The translations under genes and the position numbers were made by a program. This document shows, one piece after another, positions 6,229 to 12,807 of a stretch of DNA of 15,527 nucleotides (its first letter is position 1; the number at the start of each line of letters is the position of its first letter). The notes under the pieces are model-generated. The model was not told the DNA's origin, did not search any database, and saw nothing but the letters and a program-made list of their open reading frames with translations. Origin of the DNA: Clostridia bacterium (lineage in GTDB: Bacteria; Bacillota_A; Clostridia; Christensenellales; Aristaeellaceae); assembly GCA_017530275.1 (NCBI GenBank), contig JAFXMP010000006.1, forward strand, positions 1-15,527, given 5' to 3'.

Positions 6229-8415
6229 ATGAAATTGCAGGATTTTCAGCTTGATGCAGTAAACAATTTGTTTGCAGCAATGGAAGAAGCCAATCGGGAT
6301 ATTATTCTGAAAAGCCCGACAGGAAGCGGAAAAACAATCATCCTGACTTATTTCATGGATCAATACGAGAAATCCAATGCAAATACAGTCTTTGTTTGGC
6401 TTACACCGGGAAAAGGTGATCTGGAAGAACAGAGCAAAAAGAAAATGGATACATACGTTCACGGCGCGAAAACAAAGCTGCTTGCGGATGTAATGACTTC
6501 TGGTTTTGAAGAAAATGATAATGTATTTATCAACTGGGAAAAATTAACCAAGAAGGGGAATAATGCCCTGAAAGACAGCGAACGAACAAATTTCTTGGAA
6601 CACATACAGCATGCCTTGGATTCTGGACTTCGCTTTGTGATTATTGTTGATGAGAGCCATCAAAACGATACAATCAAAGCGGATGAGATTATCCAGTATT
6701 TCCATACAGAGAAGATTATCCGTTGTTCCGCAACACCCAAGGGAATAGCAAATGCGATCATGATTGAGATAACCGAGGAAGAAGTAATTGCTTCGGGTCT
6801 TATCAAAAAGATGCTGATAATCAATCAAGATTTCCCGCAAAAAGTGGAAACGGAAAATCAGACAGAATACTTGCTTGAACGAGCGCTTGCTAAACAGAGA
6901 GAAATCCGTGCGGCGTTCGCGCAAAGAGGATCAAAAATCAATCCTTTGATGATTGTCCAAATGCCGAATAAATCTGATGCTTTGCAAAGCAAGGTGGAAG
7001 CCTATTTTGATAAAAACGGCATCACTTGTGAGAATGGACAGCTTGCCGTATGGCTTTCCAACGAACATGAAAACTTGGAAGGAATTGATGCTCTTGATGC
7101 TACTTCCTCTGCGGTCATCATAAAGCAAGCTGTTGCGACAGGATGGGATTGTCCCCGCGCACAGATTCTTGTCAAGCTACGTGACAACATGGATGAAACA
7201 TTTGAAATACAGACAATCGGGCGCATTCGTCGTATGCCAGAAGCAAAGCACTATGAAGATGATCTTCTGGATAGCTGTTATCTGTTCACTTTTGATGAAA
7301 AGTTTACGGCTGGTGTGAAGCAATCTTTTGGTAAGCGTGCTCTGGACGCTGTGACATTGTTTTTGAAGAATGAATACAAGGAAATAGGATTGATTAGCGA
7401 ACAGCGCACAATGGTAAGTTCAACACGAAATCCACAAAAAGCCATAAAAGCCATTCTGGCGTATGTTCGGCAGGAATACGGTATCAGTGGCAATTTGTCA
7501 GAGAATAAGACAAGGCTCCAAACTGCGGGATTTGTGTTCAGTAAAGACATTTTGCGGCATACCATTTCCGGCGAAACGTCCACTCTTGATTTTTCCCAAG
7601 GCGATTTGAACACAATAGAAGTGGCTGAAAAATTGGATACACACAGGCATGGACATGAATATCATCGGGCAATCGGTAAAATGGGTCTTGATATTGGTAT
7701 GGAGTATTCCTTCATGAATACTATCATCCGAAAGCTGTTTGATAAGAAGTTTGTGTTCGCTCACAAGATTCTTGCTCTTGAATCAAGGGACGTGTACGCT
7801 TTCGTTATCAATAATGCAGATCGGATCAAACTGCTTGTCAGAGAGGCAATGGCGGCAGAATTGAAGCAAACGCAAATGGATTTGAAATCCGTTTCAAAGC
7901 ATGGATTCCGTATTCCGCAATCCTGCTTATTCACTTATGATGGATCAGCAAAGAATCAGATGATTATGGGGAAAAACGTATACCAGAATTATCTATCATC
8001 CGCAGAGCCGCGCTCCATGCCCGAACGTAAATTTGAAAAATTCTGCGAACGATCCAGCAGTATAAAGTGGTTTTACAAAAACGGTGACAAGGGAAATGAA
8101 TATCTGTCTATTGTCTATCAAGACAATTCGGGCAAGCAAAAACTGTTTTATCCAGACTATCTTATCGGTGTAGGGGATGAAACCTGGATAATCGAAACAA
8201 AAGGCGGGTTTGATCGTTCGGGTGGAGTACACGACATTGACATTTATTCCCCGAAAAAGTTTGCCGTACTGAAAGACTATTTACAAAGATACGGCTTGAA
8301 AGGCGGGATCGTTCGGAATGATGATCGGAGTGACGAATTGTGTATCTGCATGGAGCATTTTTCCGATGATATTTCAAGCGATGATTGGAAAGTATTAGCA
8401 ACGATCCTTCCGTAA
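6229..8415 (+). CDS. res: Type III restriction enzyme Res subunit (helicase-endonuclease)
   Basis: Res uses ATP to translocate or diffuse on DNA and, with Mod, cleaves unmethylated DNA. The 728-residue product shows superfamily 2 helicase motifs in order: QDFQLDAV (Q-like, 4-11), Walker A SPTGSGKT (29-36), DESH box (141-144), SATP (167-170), ATGWDCPRAQ (303-312) and QTIGRIRRMP (328-337). The C-terminus carries YPDYLI (641-646) and ETK (656-658), a PD-(D/E)XK nuclease signature like that of type III Res proteins. It is shorter than classical EcoP-type Res (about 970). ATG 6229 lies 2 bases after the mod stop; GGGGG at 6217-6221 is its ribosome-binding site. An in-frame TTG at 6223 would overlap mod and is less likely. 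Tight spacing implies translational coupling. All recognisable catalytic residues are present, so the system may be active. Confidence 0.92.
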   Translation: MKLQDFQLDAVNNLFAAMEEANRDIILKSPTGSGKTIILTYFMDQYEKSNANTVFVWLTPGKGDLEEQSKKKMDTYVHGAKTKLLADVMTSGFEENDNVFINWEKLTKKGNNALKDSERTNFLEHIQHALDSGLRFVIIVDESHQNDTIKADEIIQYFHTEKIIRCSATPKGIANAIMIEITEEEVIASGLIKKMLIINQDFPQKVETENQTEYLLERALAKQREIRAAFAQRGSKINPLMIVQMPNKSDALQSKVEAYFDKNGITCENGQLAVWLSNEHENLEGIDALDATSSAVIIKQAVATGWDCPRAQILVKLRDNMDETFEIQTIGRIRRMPEAKHYEDDLLDSCYLFTFDEKFTAGVKQSFGKRALDAVTLFLKNEYKEIGLISEQRTMVSSTRNPQKAIKAILAYVRQEYGISGNLSENKTRLQTAGFVFSKDILRHTISGETSTLDFSQGDLNTIEVAEKLDTHRHGHEYHRAIGKMGLDIGMEYSFMNTIIRKLFDKKFVFAHKILALESRDVYAFVINNADRIKLLVREAMAAELKQTQMDLKSVSKHGFRIPQSCLFTYDGSAKNQMIMGKNVYQNYLSSAEPRSMPERKFEKFCERSSSIKWFYKNGDKGNEYLSIVYQDNSGKQKLFYPDYLIGVGDETWIIETKGGFDRSGGVHDIDIYSPKKFAVLKDYLQRYGLKGGIVRNDDRSDELCICMEHFSDDISSDDWKVLATILP

Positions 8416-8424
8416 TACATAAAT

Positions 8425-8464
8425 GAAATCCGAAGCAGACAGCTATTATTCTGCTTCGGATTTC
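8425..8464 (+). terminator. Strong hairpin terminator after res
   Basis: A perfect 15-bp stem joins GAAATCCGAAGCAGA (8425-8439) and TCTGCTTCGGATTTC (8450-8464) around a 10-base loop, nine bases after the res stop. The following T tract is interrupted (AACTTTTAC). It marks the end of the restriction-modification operon. Confidence 0.75.
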
Positions 8465-8505
8465 AACTTTTACAGGACTTCCGTTTACATCTTGATTTAC
8501 AGTTC

Positions 8506-8534
8506 TTGAAACGGTTTTTGCCTCTTGGTATAAT
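8506..8534 (+). promoter_or_regulatory. Orphan sigma-A-type promoter
   Basis: TTGAAA (8506-8511), a 17-base spacer and a perfect TATAAT (8529-8534) make a strong plus-strand promoter. No convincing plus-strand gene follows: downstream lie repeats and then minus-strand genes. The open frame starting at 8549 has no ribosome-binding site and runs antisense across a terminator and a rubrerythrin relic. The promoter may have lost its gene or may drive a short RNA. Confidence 0.6.
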
Positions 8535-8535
8535 G

Positions 8536-8567
8536 GCTATGACAAGCTATGACAAAGAGTGTCATAG
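8536..8567. repeat. Tandem and inverted TATGACA repeats downstream of the orphan promoter
   Basis: GCTATGACAA is present twice in perfect tandem (8536-8545, 8546-8555). CTATGACA (8547-8554) then pairs with TGTCATAG (8560-8567) as an 8-bp inverted repeat with a 5-base gap. The position across the expected transcription start suits an operator or an RNA hairpin. Confidence 0.6.
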
Positions 8568-8634
8568 GCGATTTCCAAAATGACGCGAAATGGGCGAAAA
8601 GACATAGGATTGTCATTGAAGGGAGGGAAAAGCG

Positions 8635-8667
8635 AAAAAAGAAGATCGTTCGCGTGGAACGATCTTC
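8635..8667 (-). terminator. Minus-strand terminator after the rubrerythrin relic
   Basis: GAAGATCGTTC (8641-8651) pairs with GAACGATCTTC (8657-8667), a perfect 11-bp stem with a 5-base loop. On the minus strand it is followed by six T (complement of AAAAAA at 8635-8640). It would end transcription coming from the zinc-ribbon gene and formerly from the second rubrerythrin. Confidence 0.8.
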
Positions 8668-8695
8668 ACAAAAAACGTTGATTTCTCTTGGTTTC

Positions 8696-8749
8696 TTACT
8701 TGCCAAAGTAACTGTCGAGCAGTCCCTTGAAGGCTTTGCCGTGCCGGGC
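8696..8749 (-). pseudogene. Relic of a second rubrerythrin gene (3' end only)
   Basis: The minus strand reads ARHGKAFKGLLDSYFGK followed by TAA (8696-8698). The intact rubrerythrin upstream ends in [17 protein letters not shown], so 14 of 17 residues match, and the DNA aligns without gaps. A TAA (8750-8752) lies just before the alanine codon, and upstream sequence is unrelated, so the rest of the gene is lost. The relic keeps a terminator downstream. It follows the zinc-ribbon gene stop by only 10 bases, which suggests that the zinc-ribbon gene, or the deletion that brought it here, replaced the body of a tandem rubrerythrin copy. Confidence 0.75.
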
Positions 8750-8759
8750 TTATGCCGGA

Positions 8760-8942
8760 TCAGTATCCGCGGCCACAGCTGCTGCATACTTTACGGCCGT
8801 CTCGTATTGTAAAAAAATGTGATCCGCACGAGGGACAGCGCACCTTGCCAAAGCCAGCGCCTCCCGTAACCAGATCCGCCTCTTCGTTTTTCAGTTCCTG
8901 ATTCTGTTTCTCTTCTGCGCTTTTTTCCGTTCTCTTTTCCAT
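8760..8942 (-). CDS. 60-residue zinc-ribbon peptide with VTGG leader-like motif
   Basis: The predicted protein has two parts. Residues 1-28 are highly charged (many E and K) and end in NEEADLVTGG, which resembles the (E/D)-L-x-x-V-x-GG ending of double-glycine leader peptides of bacteriocins and Nif11-type RiPP precursors. Residues 29-60 carry two CxxC pairs, CPSC (36-39) and CSSC (53-56), 13 residues apart: a compact zinc ribbon or rubredoxin-like knuckle. ATG (8940-8942) is preceded by AAGGAG (8952-8957 complement), a credible ribosome-binding site. It lies 90 bases downstream of rubrerythrin, behind that gene's terminator, on the same strand. No export or maturation gene is visible. It may simply be a small metal-binding protein; the leader interpretation is inference. 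Confidence 0.65.
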   Translation of the reverse strand: MEKRTEKSAEEKQNQELKNEEADLVTGGAGFGKVRCPSCGSHFFTIRDGRKVCSSCGRGY

Positions 8943-8974
8943 GAGCTTTTGCTCCTTATATTGGGTTATGCGGG

Positions 8975-9010
8975 AAAAACAGCGGACAGCGAAACAAGCG
9001 CTGTCCGCTG
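8975..9010 (-). terminator. Rho-independent terminator of the rubrerythrin gene
   Basis: CAGCGGACAGCG (8980-8991) and CGCTGTCCGCTG (8999-9010) form a perfect 12-bp stem with a 7-base loop. On the minus strand the stem is followed by TTTTT (complement of 8975-8979). It begins 22 bases after the rubrerythrin stop. Confidence 0.88.
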
Positions 9011-9042
9011 TAAGATCACTTCCCGTGTAAGATCACTTCCCG
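9010..9042. repeat. 16-bp tandem duplication at the 3' end of rubrerythrin
   Basis: GTAAGATCACTTCCCG occurs at 9010-9025 and 9027-9042, one base apart (17-bp period). It includes the rubrerythrin stop codon and last codons, so a second, unused copy of the gene end lies downstream. It has the form of a recent slippage duplication. Confidence 0.85.
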
Positions 9043-9575
9043 AAGTACCTCTTCAGCAGGCCAGCGAAGGCTTTGCCGTGCCTGGCTTCGTCGCGGGCCA
9101 TTTCATGCACGGTATCATGGATGGCGTCCAGGTTCAGGGCCTTGGCGCGCTTGGCAAGGTCGGTCTTGCCGGCGGTGGCGCCGTTTTCGGCTTCCACGCG
9201 CATTTTCAGGTTCTTTTCGGTGCTGTCGGTGAGCACTTCGCCCAGCAGCTCGGCGAACTTGGCGGCATGCTCGGCTTCCTCAAACGCGGCGGTCTTCCAA
9301 TATTCGGCGATTTCAGGATAGCCTTCCCGGGCAGCCACGCGGCCCATGGCCAGATACATGCCCACTTCGGAGCATTCGCCGTTGAAGTTGGCCCGCAGAT
9401 CGGCGATGATGTCTTCCGGCACGCCCTGCGCCACGCCCACAACGTGCTCGGCGGCCCAGGTCATTTCAGCGTCCTGCTTGGTGAATTTGGAAGCGGGGGC
9501 TTTGCACTGGGGGCACTTTTCCGGGGGTTGTTCACCTTCCCAAACGAATCCGCAAACCTGACATACCCATTTCAT
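9033..9575 (-). CDS. Reverse rubrerythrin (rubredoxin domain at N-terminus)
   Basis: Rubrerythrins reduce hydrogen peroxide in the cytoplasm of anaerobes, taking electrons from NAD(P)H via rubredoxin-type carriers. In this 180-residue protein the rubredoxin-like iron site comes first: C5, C8, C21, C24 (CQVCG and CPQC). The four-helix diiron domain follows, with candidate ligands E67 or E70 (NGECSE), E100 and H103 (EEAEH), E128 or E130 (RVEAENG), and E163 and H166 (DEARH). This domain order defines the reverse rubrerythrins known from clostridia; the classical type has rubredoxin at the C-terminus. Start ATG (9573-9575) has GGGAGGAA upstream. It lies 116 bases downstream of the SpoU gene and is followed by its own terminator. 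A relic of a second copy lies at 8696-8749. Induction by oxygen or peroxide is usual for the family; I see no clear PerR box. Confidence 0.93.
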   Translation of the reverse strand: MKWVCQVCGFVWEGEQPPEKCPQCKAPASKFTKQDAEMTWAAEHVVGVAQGVPEDIIADLRANFNGECSEVGMYLAMGRVAAREGYPEIAEYWKTAAFEEAEHAAKFAELLGEVLTDSTEKNLKMRVEAENGATAGKTDLAKRAKALNLDAIHDTVHEMARDEARHGKAFAGLLKRYFGK

Positions 9576-9637
9576 GATGATATTCCTCCCTTTCTTTTAT
9601 CGCGCACGCCGGGGCATCCGGCGGACTGTACGCTATG

Positions 9638-9665
9638 AATATACACGATTTTTCATGAATTGAAA
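9638..9665 (-). promoter_or_regulatory. Possible rubrerythrin promoter
   Basis: On the minus strand TTTCAA (9660-9665) is followed by a 16-base spacer and TATATT (9638-9643), about 60 bases upstream of the rubrerythrin start. The -35 box is weak. It would make rubrerythrin independent of the thrC operon. Confidence 0.35.
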
Positions 9666-9691
9666 CGGATTTGGAAAAATTTTCTTGAATT

Positions 9692-10531
9692 TTATCGGGG
9701 CGGCAGGCCCTTTTCCATGCGCTGGCGGCTGACCTCGTAAAAGCATACCGTGGCGGCGCTGCCCGCGTTCAGGCTGGACGCCGCGCCGCAGATGGGGATG
9801 CGGGCCAGGATGTCGCACTGCTCCTTCCAGGCGTGGGACAGGCCGAAGGTTTCGTTGCCGATGACCAGAGCCACCGGGCCGGTCAAGTCGATTTCCGAAA
9901 GGTTCTTCGTGCCCCGGGCGCTGGTGCCCACGATCAGGGGGCGGCTGGGCTGATTCCGCAGCCATTCCACCGCCTCTTCGGCGCTGGGCAGCTCTCCGAA
10001 GGGCAGGGCGAACACCGTGCCCACGCTGGCCCGGATGCACTGGGGATCGTAAAAATCCGCCGCGTGGCCAGTGACGATGGCGCCGGTGGCCCCGAAAGCG
10101 TCGGCGGAGCGCAGGAAGGTGCCTAAATTGCCGGGGGCGGCGGGCCGGTCAAACAGCGCGAACAGGGGCGGGGCGGCGCTCATTTGAGCCGCATTCGCCA
10201 TCCGCTCCAGGCCGTCCGTGCGGGCGTACACCAAACCGATGATCTCGCAGGGGTTCTCCCGGTCGCTGAGCTCGGCGTGCAATTCCGGGGCCATTTGGAA
10301 CAGATTTTCCGGCCTGGCCTTGCCGATCATGTCTTCGGCCCAGCCGGACAGGCGCTTGCCGTCCGCCACGGCCATAGCGAAAAACCGCCAGCCGTGGGCG
10401 ATGGCCTGCTCCACCATCTGTACGCCCTCCATGAAGGCCAGGCCCTGGCGGGCGCGCTTTTCCCGGTTGCGTTTCAGCGTTTCAAAGCGCTGAAATTCCG
10501 CGTTCCGGGCGTACATTTTCAGGGTTTTCAT
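9692..10531 (-). CDS. SpoU/TrmH-family RNA 2'-O-methyltransferase
   Basis: This SPOUT-class enzyme would methylate a ribose 2'-hydroxyl in rRNA or tRNA using AdoMet; the exact target cannot be told from sequence. The 279-residue protein has an N-terminal substrate-binding domain (about 1-115, starting with a basic KRNREKRARQG segment) and a C-terminal knot domain with all three SpoU motifs: NLGTFLRSADAFG (135-147), LVIGNETFGLS (222-232) and IPICGAASSLNAGSAA (245-260). Its ATG overlaps the threonine synthase stop by 4 bases (ATGA), so the two are translationally coupled. No strong terminator follows, and read-through into rubrerythrin is possible. GC-rich codon use matches thrC. Confidence 0.9.
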   Translation of the reverse strand: MKTLKMYARNAEFQRFETLKRNREKRARQGLAFMEGVQMVEQAIAHGWRFFAMAVADGKRLSGWAEDMIGKARPENLFQMAPELHAELSDRENPCEIIGLVYARTDGLERMANAAQMSAAPPLFALFDRPAAPGNLGTFLRSADAFGATGAIVTGHAADFYDPQCIRASVGTVFALPFGELPSAEEAVEWLRNQPSRPLIVGTSARGTKNLSEIDLTGPVALVIGNETFGLSHAWKEQCDILARIPICGAASSLNAGSAATVCFYEVSRQRMEKGLPPR

Positions 10532-12018
10532 GCGTTCTTGCCGTCAAATTCTGCCAGCACCGCTTCGCCCATCCTGTCCTTATCGCAGACGCGGGTATGC
10601 AGTACAGGCATGGATTTGAGCGACCTAATGGCCTTGGGCGCTTTTACGTTTGTAGCGTTTTCCAGAGCCTCCGCCGCGCTGAAAGCGTCGCCCTGGACGG
10701 TAACGCCGATGGCTTTCGCCACGTCGGCGGCGAATTTGTAGGGGCTGGCGGTGGAAACGATCAGCAGGGGCGCGTCGTCGCCGGTTTCCCTGCGGTAATC
10801 CCCGGCCACGGCGGCAGCCACGGCGGTATGGGGGTCCAGCAGGTATTTTTCATCCCGCCAATATTGCGCGATGGCTTCGGTTGTCCTTTCGTCCCCGGCA
10901 AAGCCGCCGAAGAATACGCTTTTCAGCAGTTCTTTCTGGCTTTCGCTGATTTCGTAGCGGCCTTCAGCTTTCAACTGTTCCATCCAGGCGCGCACCTGCG
11001 CGGTGTCGCCTTGAGCCAATTCCAGCAGGAACCGTTCCAGATTGGAGGAAATCAGGATGTCCATGGAGGGGGAGATGGTCTTGTGGAAGGGACGGCGGCG
11101 GTCATACACGCCGGTGCGGATGAAGTCGGTCAGCACGTCGTTGCGGTTGCTGGCGCAAATCAGGCGGCGGATGGGCGCGCCCATGCGGCGGGCGTACCAG
11201 GCGGCTAAGATGTTGCCGAAATTGCCCGTGGGCACGCATACGCTGAGGCCGGTTTCCCAATCGATTACGCCCTTTGCCAGAAGATCGGCGCAGGCGGACA
11301 GATAATAGGCGATCTGGGGAGCCAGACGGCCCAAATTGATGGAATTGGCGGAGGACAGGGTCTTGCCCCGGCTATTCATTTCCGCCCGGAAAGCGGGATC
11401 GCCGAACAGGGTCTTTACGCCGGTCTGGGCGTCGTCAAAGTTTCCGCGCACGGCTACAACATGCACGTTCTTGCCCTGACTTGTGACCATCTGCTTTTCC
11501 TGCACGGCGCTGACGCCGCCTTGGGGATAGAACACGGTGACGGAGGTGCCGGGCACGTCCCGGAAGCCCTCTAAGGCCGCTTTGCCGGTGTCGCCGCTGG
11601 TGGCGGTCAGGATGGCGATTTCCCGCTGTTCGCCCTCCTTGCGGGCGGAGGCGGTGAGCAGGCGGGGCAGGAACTGCAGGGCCATGTCCTTGAAAGCTAG
11701 GGTGGGGCCATGGAACAGTTCCAGCACGTACTGCCCTTTGGACAGGGCTTTGACCGGGGCAATGGCGGGATCGTCAAACCGGGCGTAAGCGTCCCGCGCC
11801 ATGGGCAGCAGTTCTTCTTCCGTGAAGCTGTCCAGGGTCAGCGCTAAGGTACGGGCGGCGCGGGAAGGATAATCCATCTTTGCCAGGGCTTCAAAATCCG
11901 CTTTGTCCAAGCGGGGCAGGGAAACGGGAACGTACAATCCGCCATCGGCAGCAATGCCGCGCACAATGGCTTGCGGAGCAGAAACAGGCTCTACCCCCCG
12001 GGTACTGATAAAAGGCAT
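10528..12018 (-). CDS. thrC: Threonine synthase
   Basis: This PLP enzyme converts O-phosphohomoserine to threonine in the last step of threonine synthesis. The 496-residue protein matches the long bacterial/fungal class (about 430-510 residues). FISTRG (3-8) is the usual N-terminus. GPTLAFKDMA (104-113) contains the Schiff-base lysine K110. TATSGDTGKAALEG is the phosphate/PLP-binding loop, and PTGNFGN is a second conserved cofactor segment. Start ATG (12016-12018) has GAGG about 10 bases upstream. It follows the small P-loop gene by 21 bases and overlaps the SpoU methyltransferase gene by 4 bases, so all three form one operon from the promoter at 12484-12512. Homoserine kinase and homoserine dehydrogenase genes are not in the window. 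Confidence 0.95.
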   Translation of the reverse strand: MPFISTRGVEPVSAPQAIVRGIAADGGLYVPVSLPRLDKADFEALAKMDYPSRAARTLALTLDSFTEEELLPMARDAYARFDDPAIAPVKALSKGQYVLELFHGPTLAFKDMALQFLPRLLTASARKEGEQREIAILTATSGDTGKAALEGFRDVPGTSVTVFYPQGGVSAVQEKQMVTSQGKNVHVVAVRGNFDDAQTGVKTLFGDPAFRAEMNSRGKTLSSANSINLGRLAPQIAYYLSACADLLAKGVIDWETGLSVCVPTGNFGNILAAWYARRMGAPIRRLICASNRNDVLTDFIRTGVYDRRRPFHKTISPSMDILISSNLERFLLELAQGDTAQVRAWMEQLKAEGRYEISESQKELLKSVFFGGFAGDERTTEAIAQYWRDEKYLLDPHTAVAAAVAGDYRRETGDDAPLLIVSTASPYKFAADVAKAIGVTVQGDAFSAAEALENATNVKAPKAIRSLKSMPVLHTRVCDKDRMGEAVLAEFDGKNA

Positions 12019-12039
12019 AGCGTTTAATCCTCAATTTAA

Positions 12040-12450
12040 TTAGATGAAGTATTTCTTGATGAATTCAGGCGCGACGGCATCATCGCAGCTGACAGACAGC
12101 ACGAACTGCACGTTGTGCTGCTCACTTAGGCGATCCAGGCGGGCAAAGAATTTTTCCGTATTTTCCACTTCAGTTTTCACCAGCTTGAGGAATGCATCAA
12201 TAAAAATCACGCTGATGTCGAAATTCTGGGCCAGCATGCCGCACAGGAAACCGAAAAACATTTCCGGGCTGTCGGTGCCATATTCACTGGCGTTGACGAA
12301 TCGCACTTCATGGCGAAGATCATACATGTACCGGTTATCGTCGTCGATGAAAATGACGTCACCCTTGTGTTCCTTGATCGCTTCATTGGCCTGATCCAGA
12401 ATCCGTTTGGTTTTGCCGGAGCCTTTCTTGCCGTGAATGACCTGTATCAT
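12040..12450 (-). CDS. Small P-loop ATP-binding protein of unknown function
   Basis: The 136-residue protein begins MIQVIHGKKGSGKTKRI with a Walker A motif (GKKGSGKT, 7-14). VIFIDDDNRYMYDLR (about 42-56) and VIFIDAFLKL (about 90-99) are strand-acid segments, either of which could serve as Walker B. It contains only a minimal P-loop core, without helicase or kinase domains. The start at 12450 is chosen because AAGGGGGG lies 8 bases upstream; a longer frame to 12537 would read through the promoter. It is first in the operon with thrC. Similar short ATP-binding proteins are annotated as hypothetical in clostridia; I do not know a function. Confidence 0.8.
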   Translation of the reverse strand: MIQVIHGKKGSGKTKRILDQANEAIKEHKGDVIFIDDDNRYMYDLRHEVRFVNASEYGTDSPEMFFGFLCGMLAQNFDISVIFIDAFLKLVKTEVENTEKFFARLDRLSEQHNVQFVLSVSCDDAVAPEFIKKYFI

Positions 12451-12483
12451 GGGAAAACCCCCCTTGCTTGTTATGATATCCCT

Positions 12484-12512
12484 ATTATACCCGATTTGAT
12501 CGGATATTGCAA
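12484..12512 (-). promoter_or_regulatory. Sigma-A-type promoter of the P-loop gene-thrC-SpoU operon
   Basis: On the minus strand TTGCAA (12507-12512), a 17-base spacer and a perfect TATAAT (12484-12489) lie about 34 bases upstream of the ATG. No T-box or other riboswitch can fit in the short leader, so threonine control, if any, is not by leader RNA here. Confidence 0.75.
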
Positions 12513-12537
12513 GGATAGATCGGCGCAAAGCGAGCAA

Positions 12538-12693
12538 ATCGTTTGCTTCAATTAAGTTAAAAAGTATGGTAAATTTATTACTATATTGTTACAAAACAAT
12601 CAACTTTTGAGATAATGTTTTCAAAGAAACAAGCCGCTGTTAGAACATTGGATTATTGACATCCGACTGCGCTGATTCAGAAAACCGGCATGA
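12538..12693. other. AT-rich divergent intergenic region
   Basis: This stretch separates the thrC operon promoter from the plus-strand promoter of the secreted protein. It contains one short inverted repeat, ATTGTT/AACAAT (12585-12590/12595-12600, 4-base gap), and a second TTGACA (12655-12660) without a matching -10 box. No gene is seen. Confidence 0.5.
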
Positions 12694-12722
12694 TTGACAG
12701 AAAAAGCGGATTATGATAAAAT
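12694..12722 (+). promoter_or_regulatory. Sigma-A-type promoter of the secreted repeat protein
   Basis: A perfect TTGACA (12694-12699), a 17-base spacer and TAAAAT (12717-12722) form a near-consensus promoter. Transcription would start near 12729, about 80 bases before the proposed start codon at 12808. Confidence 0.7.
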
Positions 12723-12807
12723 ATTCACGGCATAATGTTTGTATATACCAACATGTATGTGGACCTTCCATGATGGACACAGCATCAAGTATTTGGAGGA
12801 TAAAGCT

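Noticed and set aside
8549..8812. Plus-strand open frame of 87 codons after the orphan promoter
   Set aside because: No ribosome-binding site precedes its ATG, and its second half is antisense to a terminator, the rubrerythrin relic and the zinc-ribbon gene. The promoter may still make an RNA.
8949..9638. Plus-strand open frame of 229 codons opposite rubrerythrin
   Set aside because: High GC at third positions keeps the antisense frame open. The minus strand encodes an unambiguous reverse rubrerythrin.
12451..12537. 29-codon N-terminal extension of the small P-loop protein
   Set aside because: It would read through the TTGCAA-17-TATAAT promoter, and the shorter ATG has its own ribosome-binding site.
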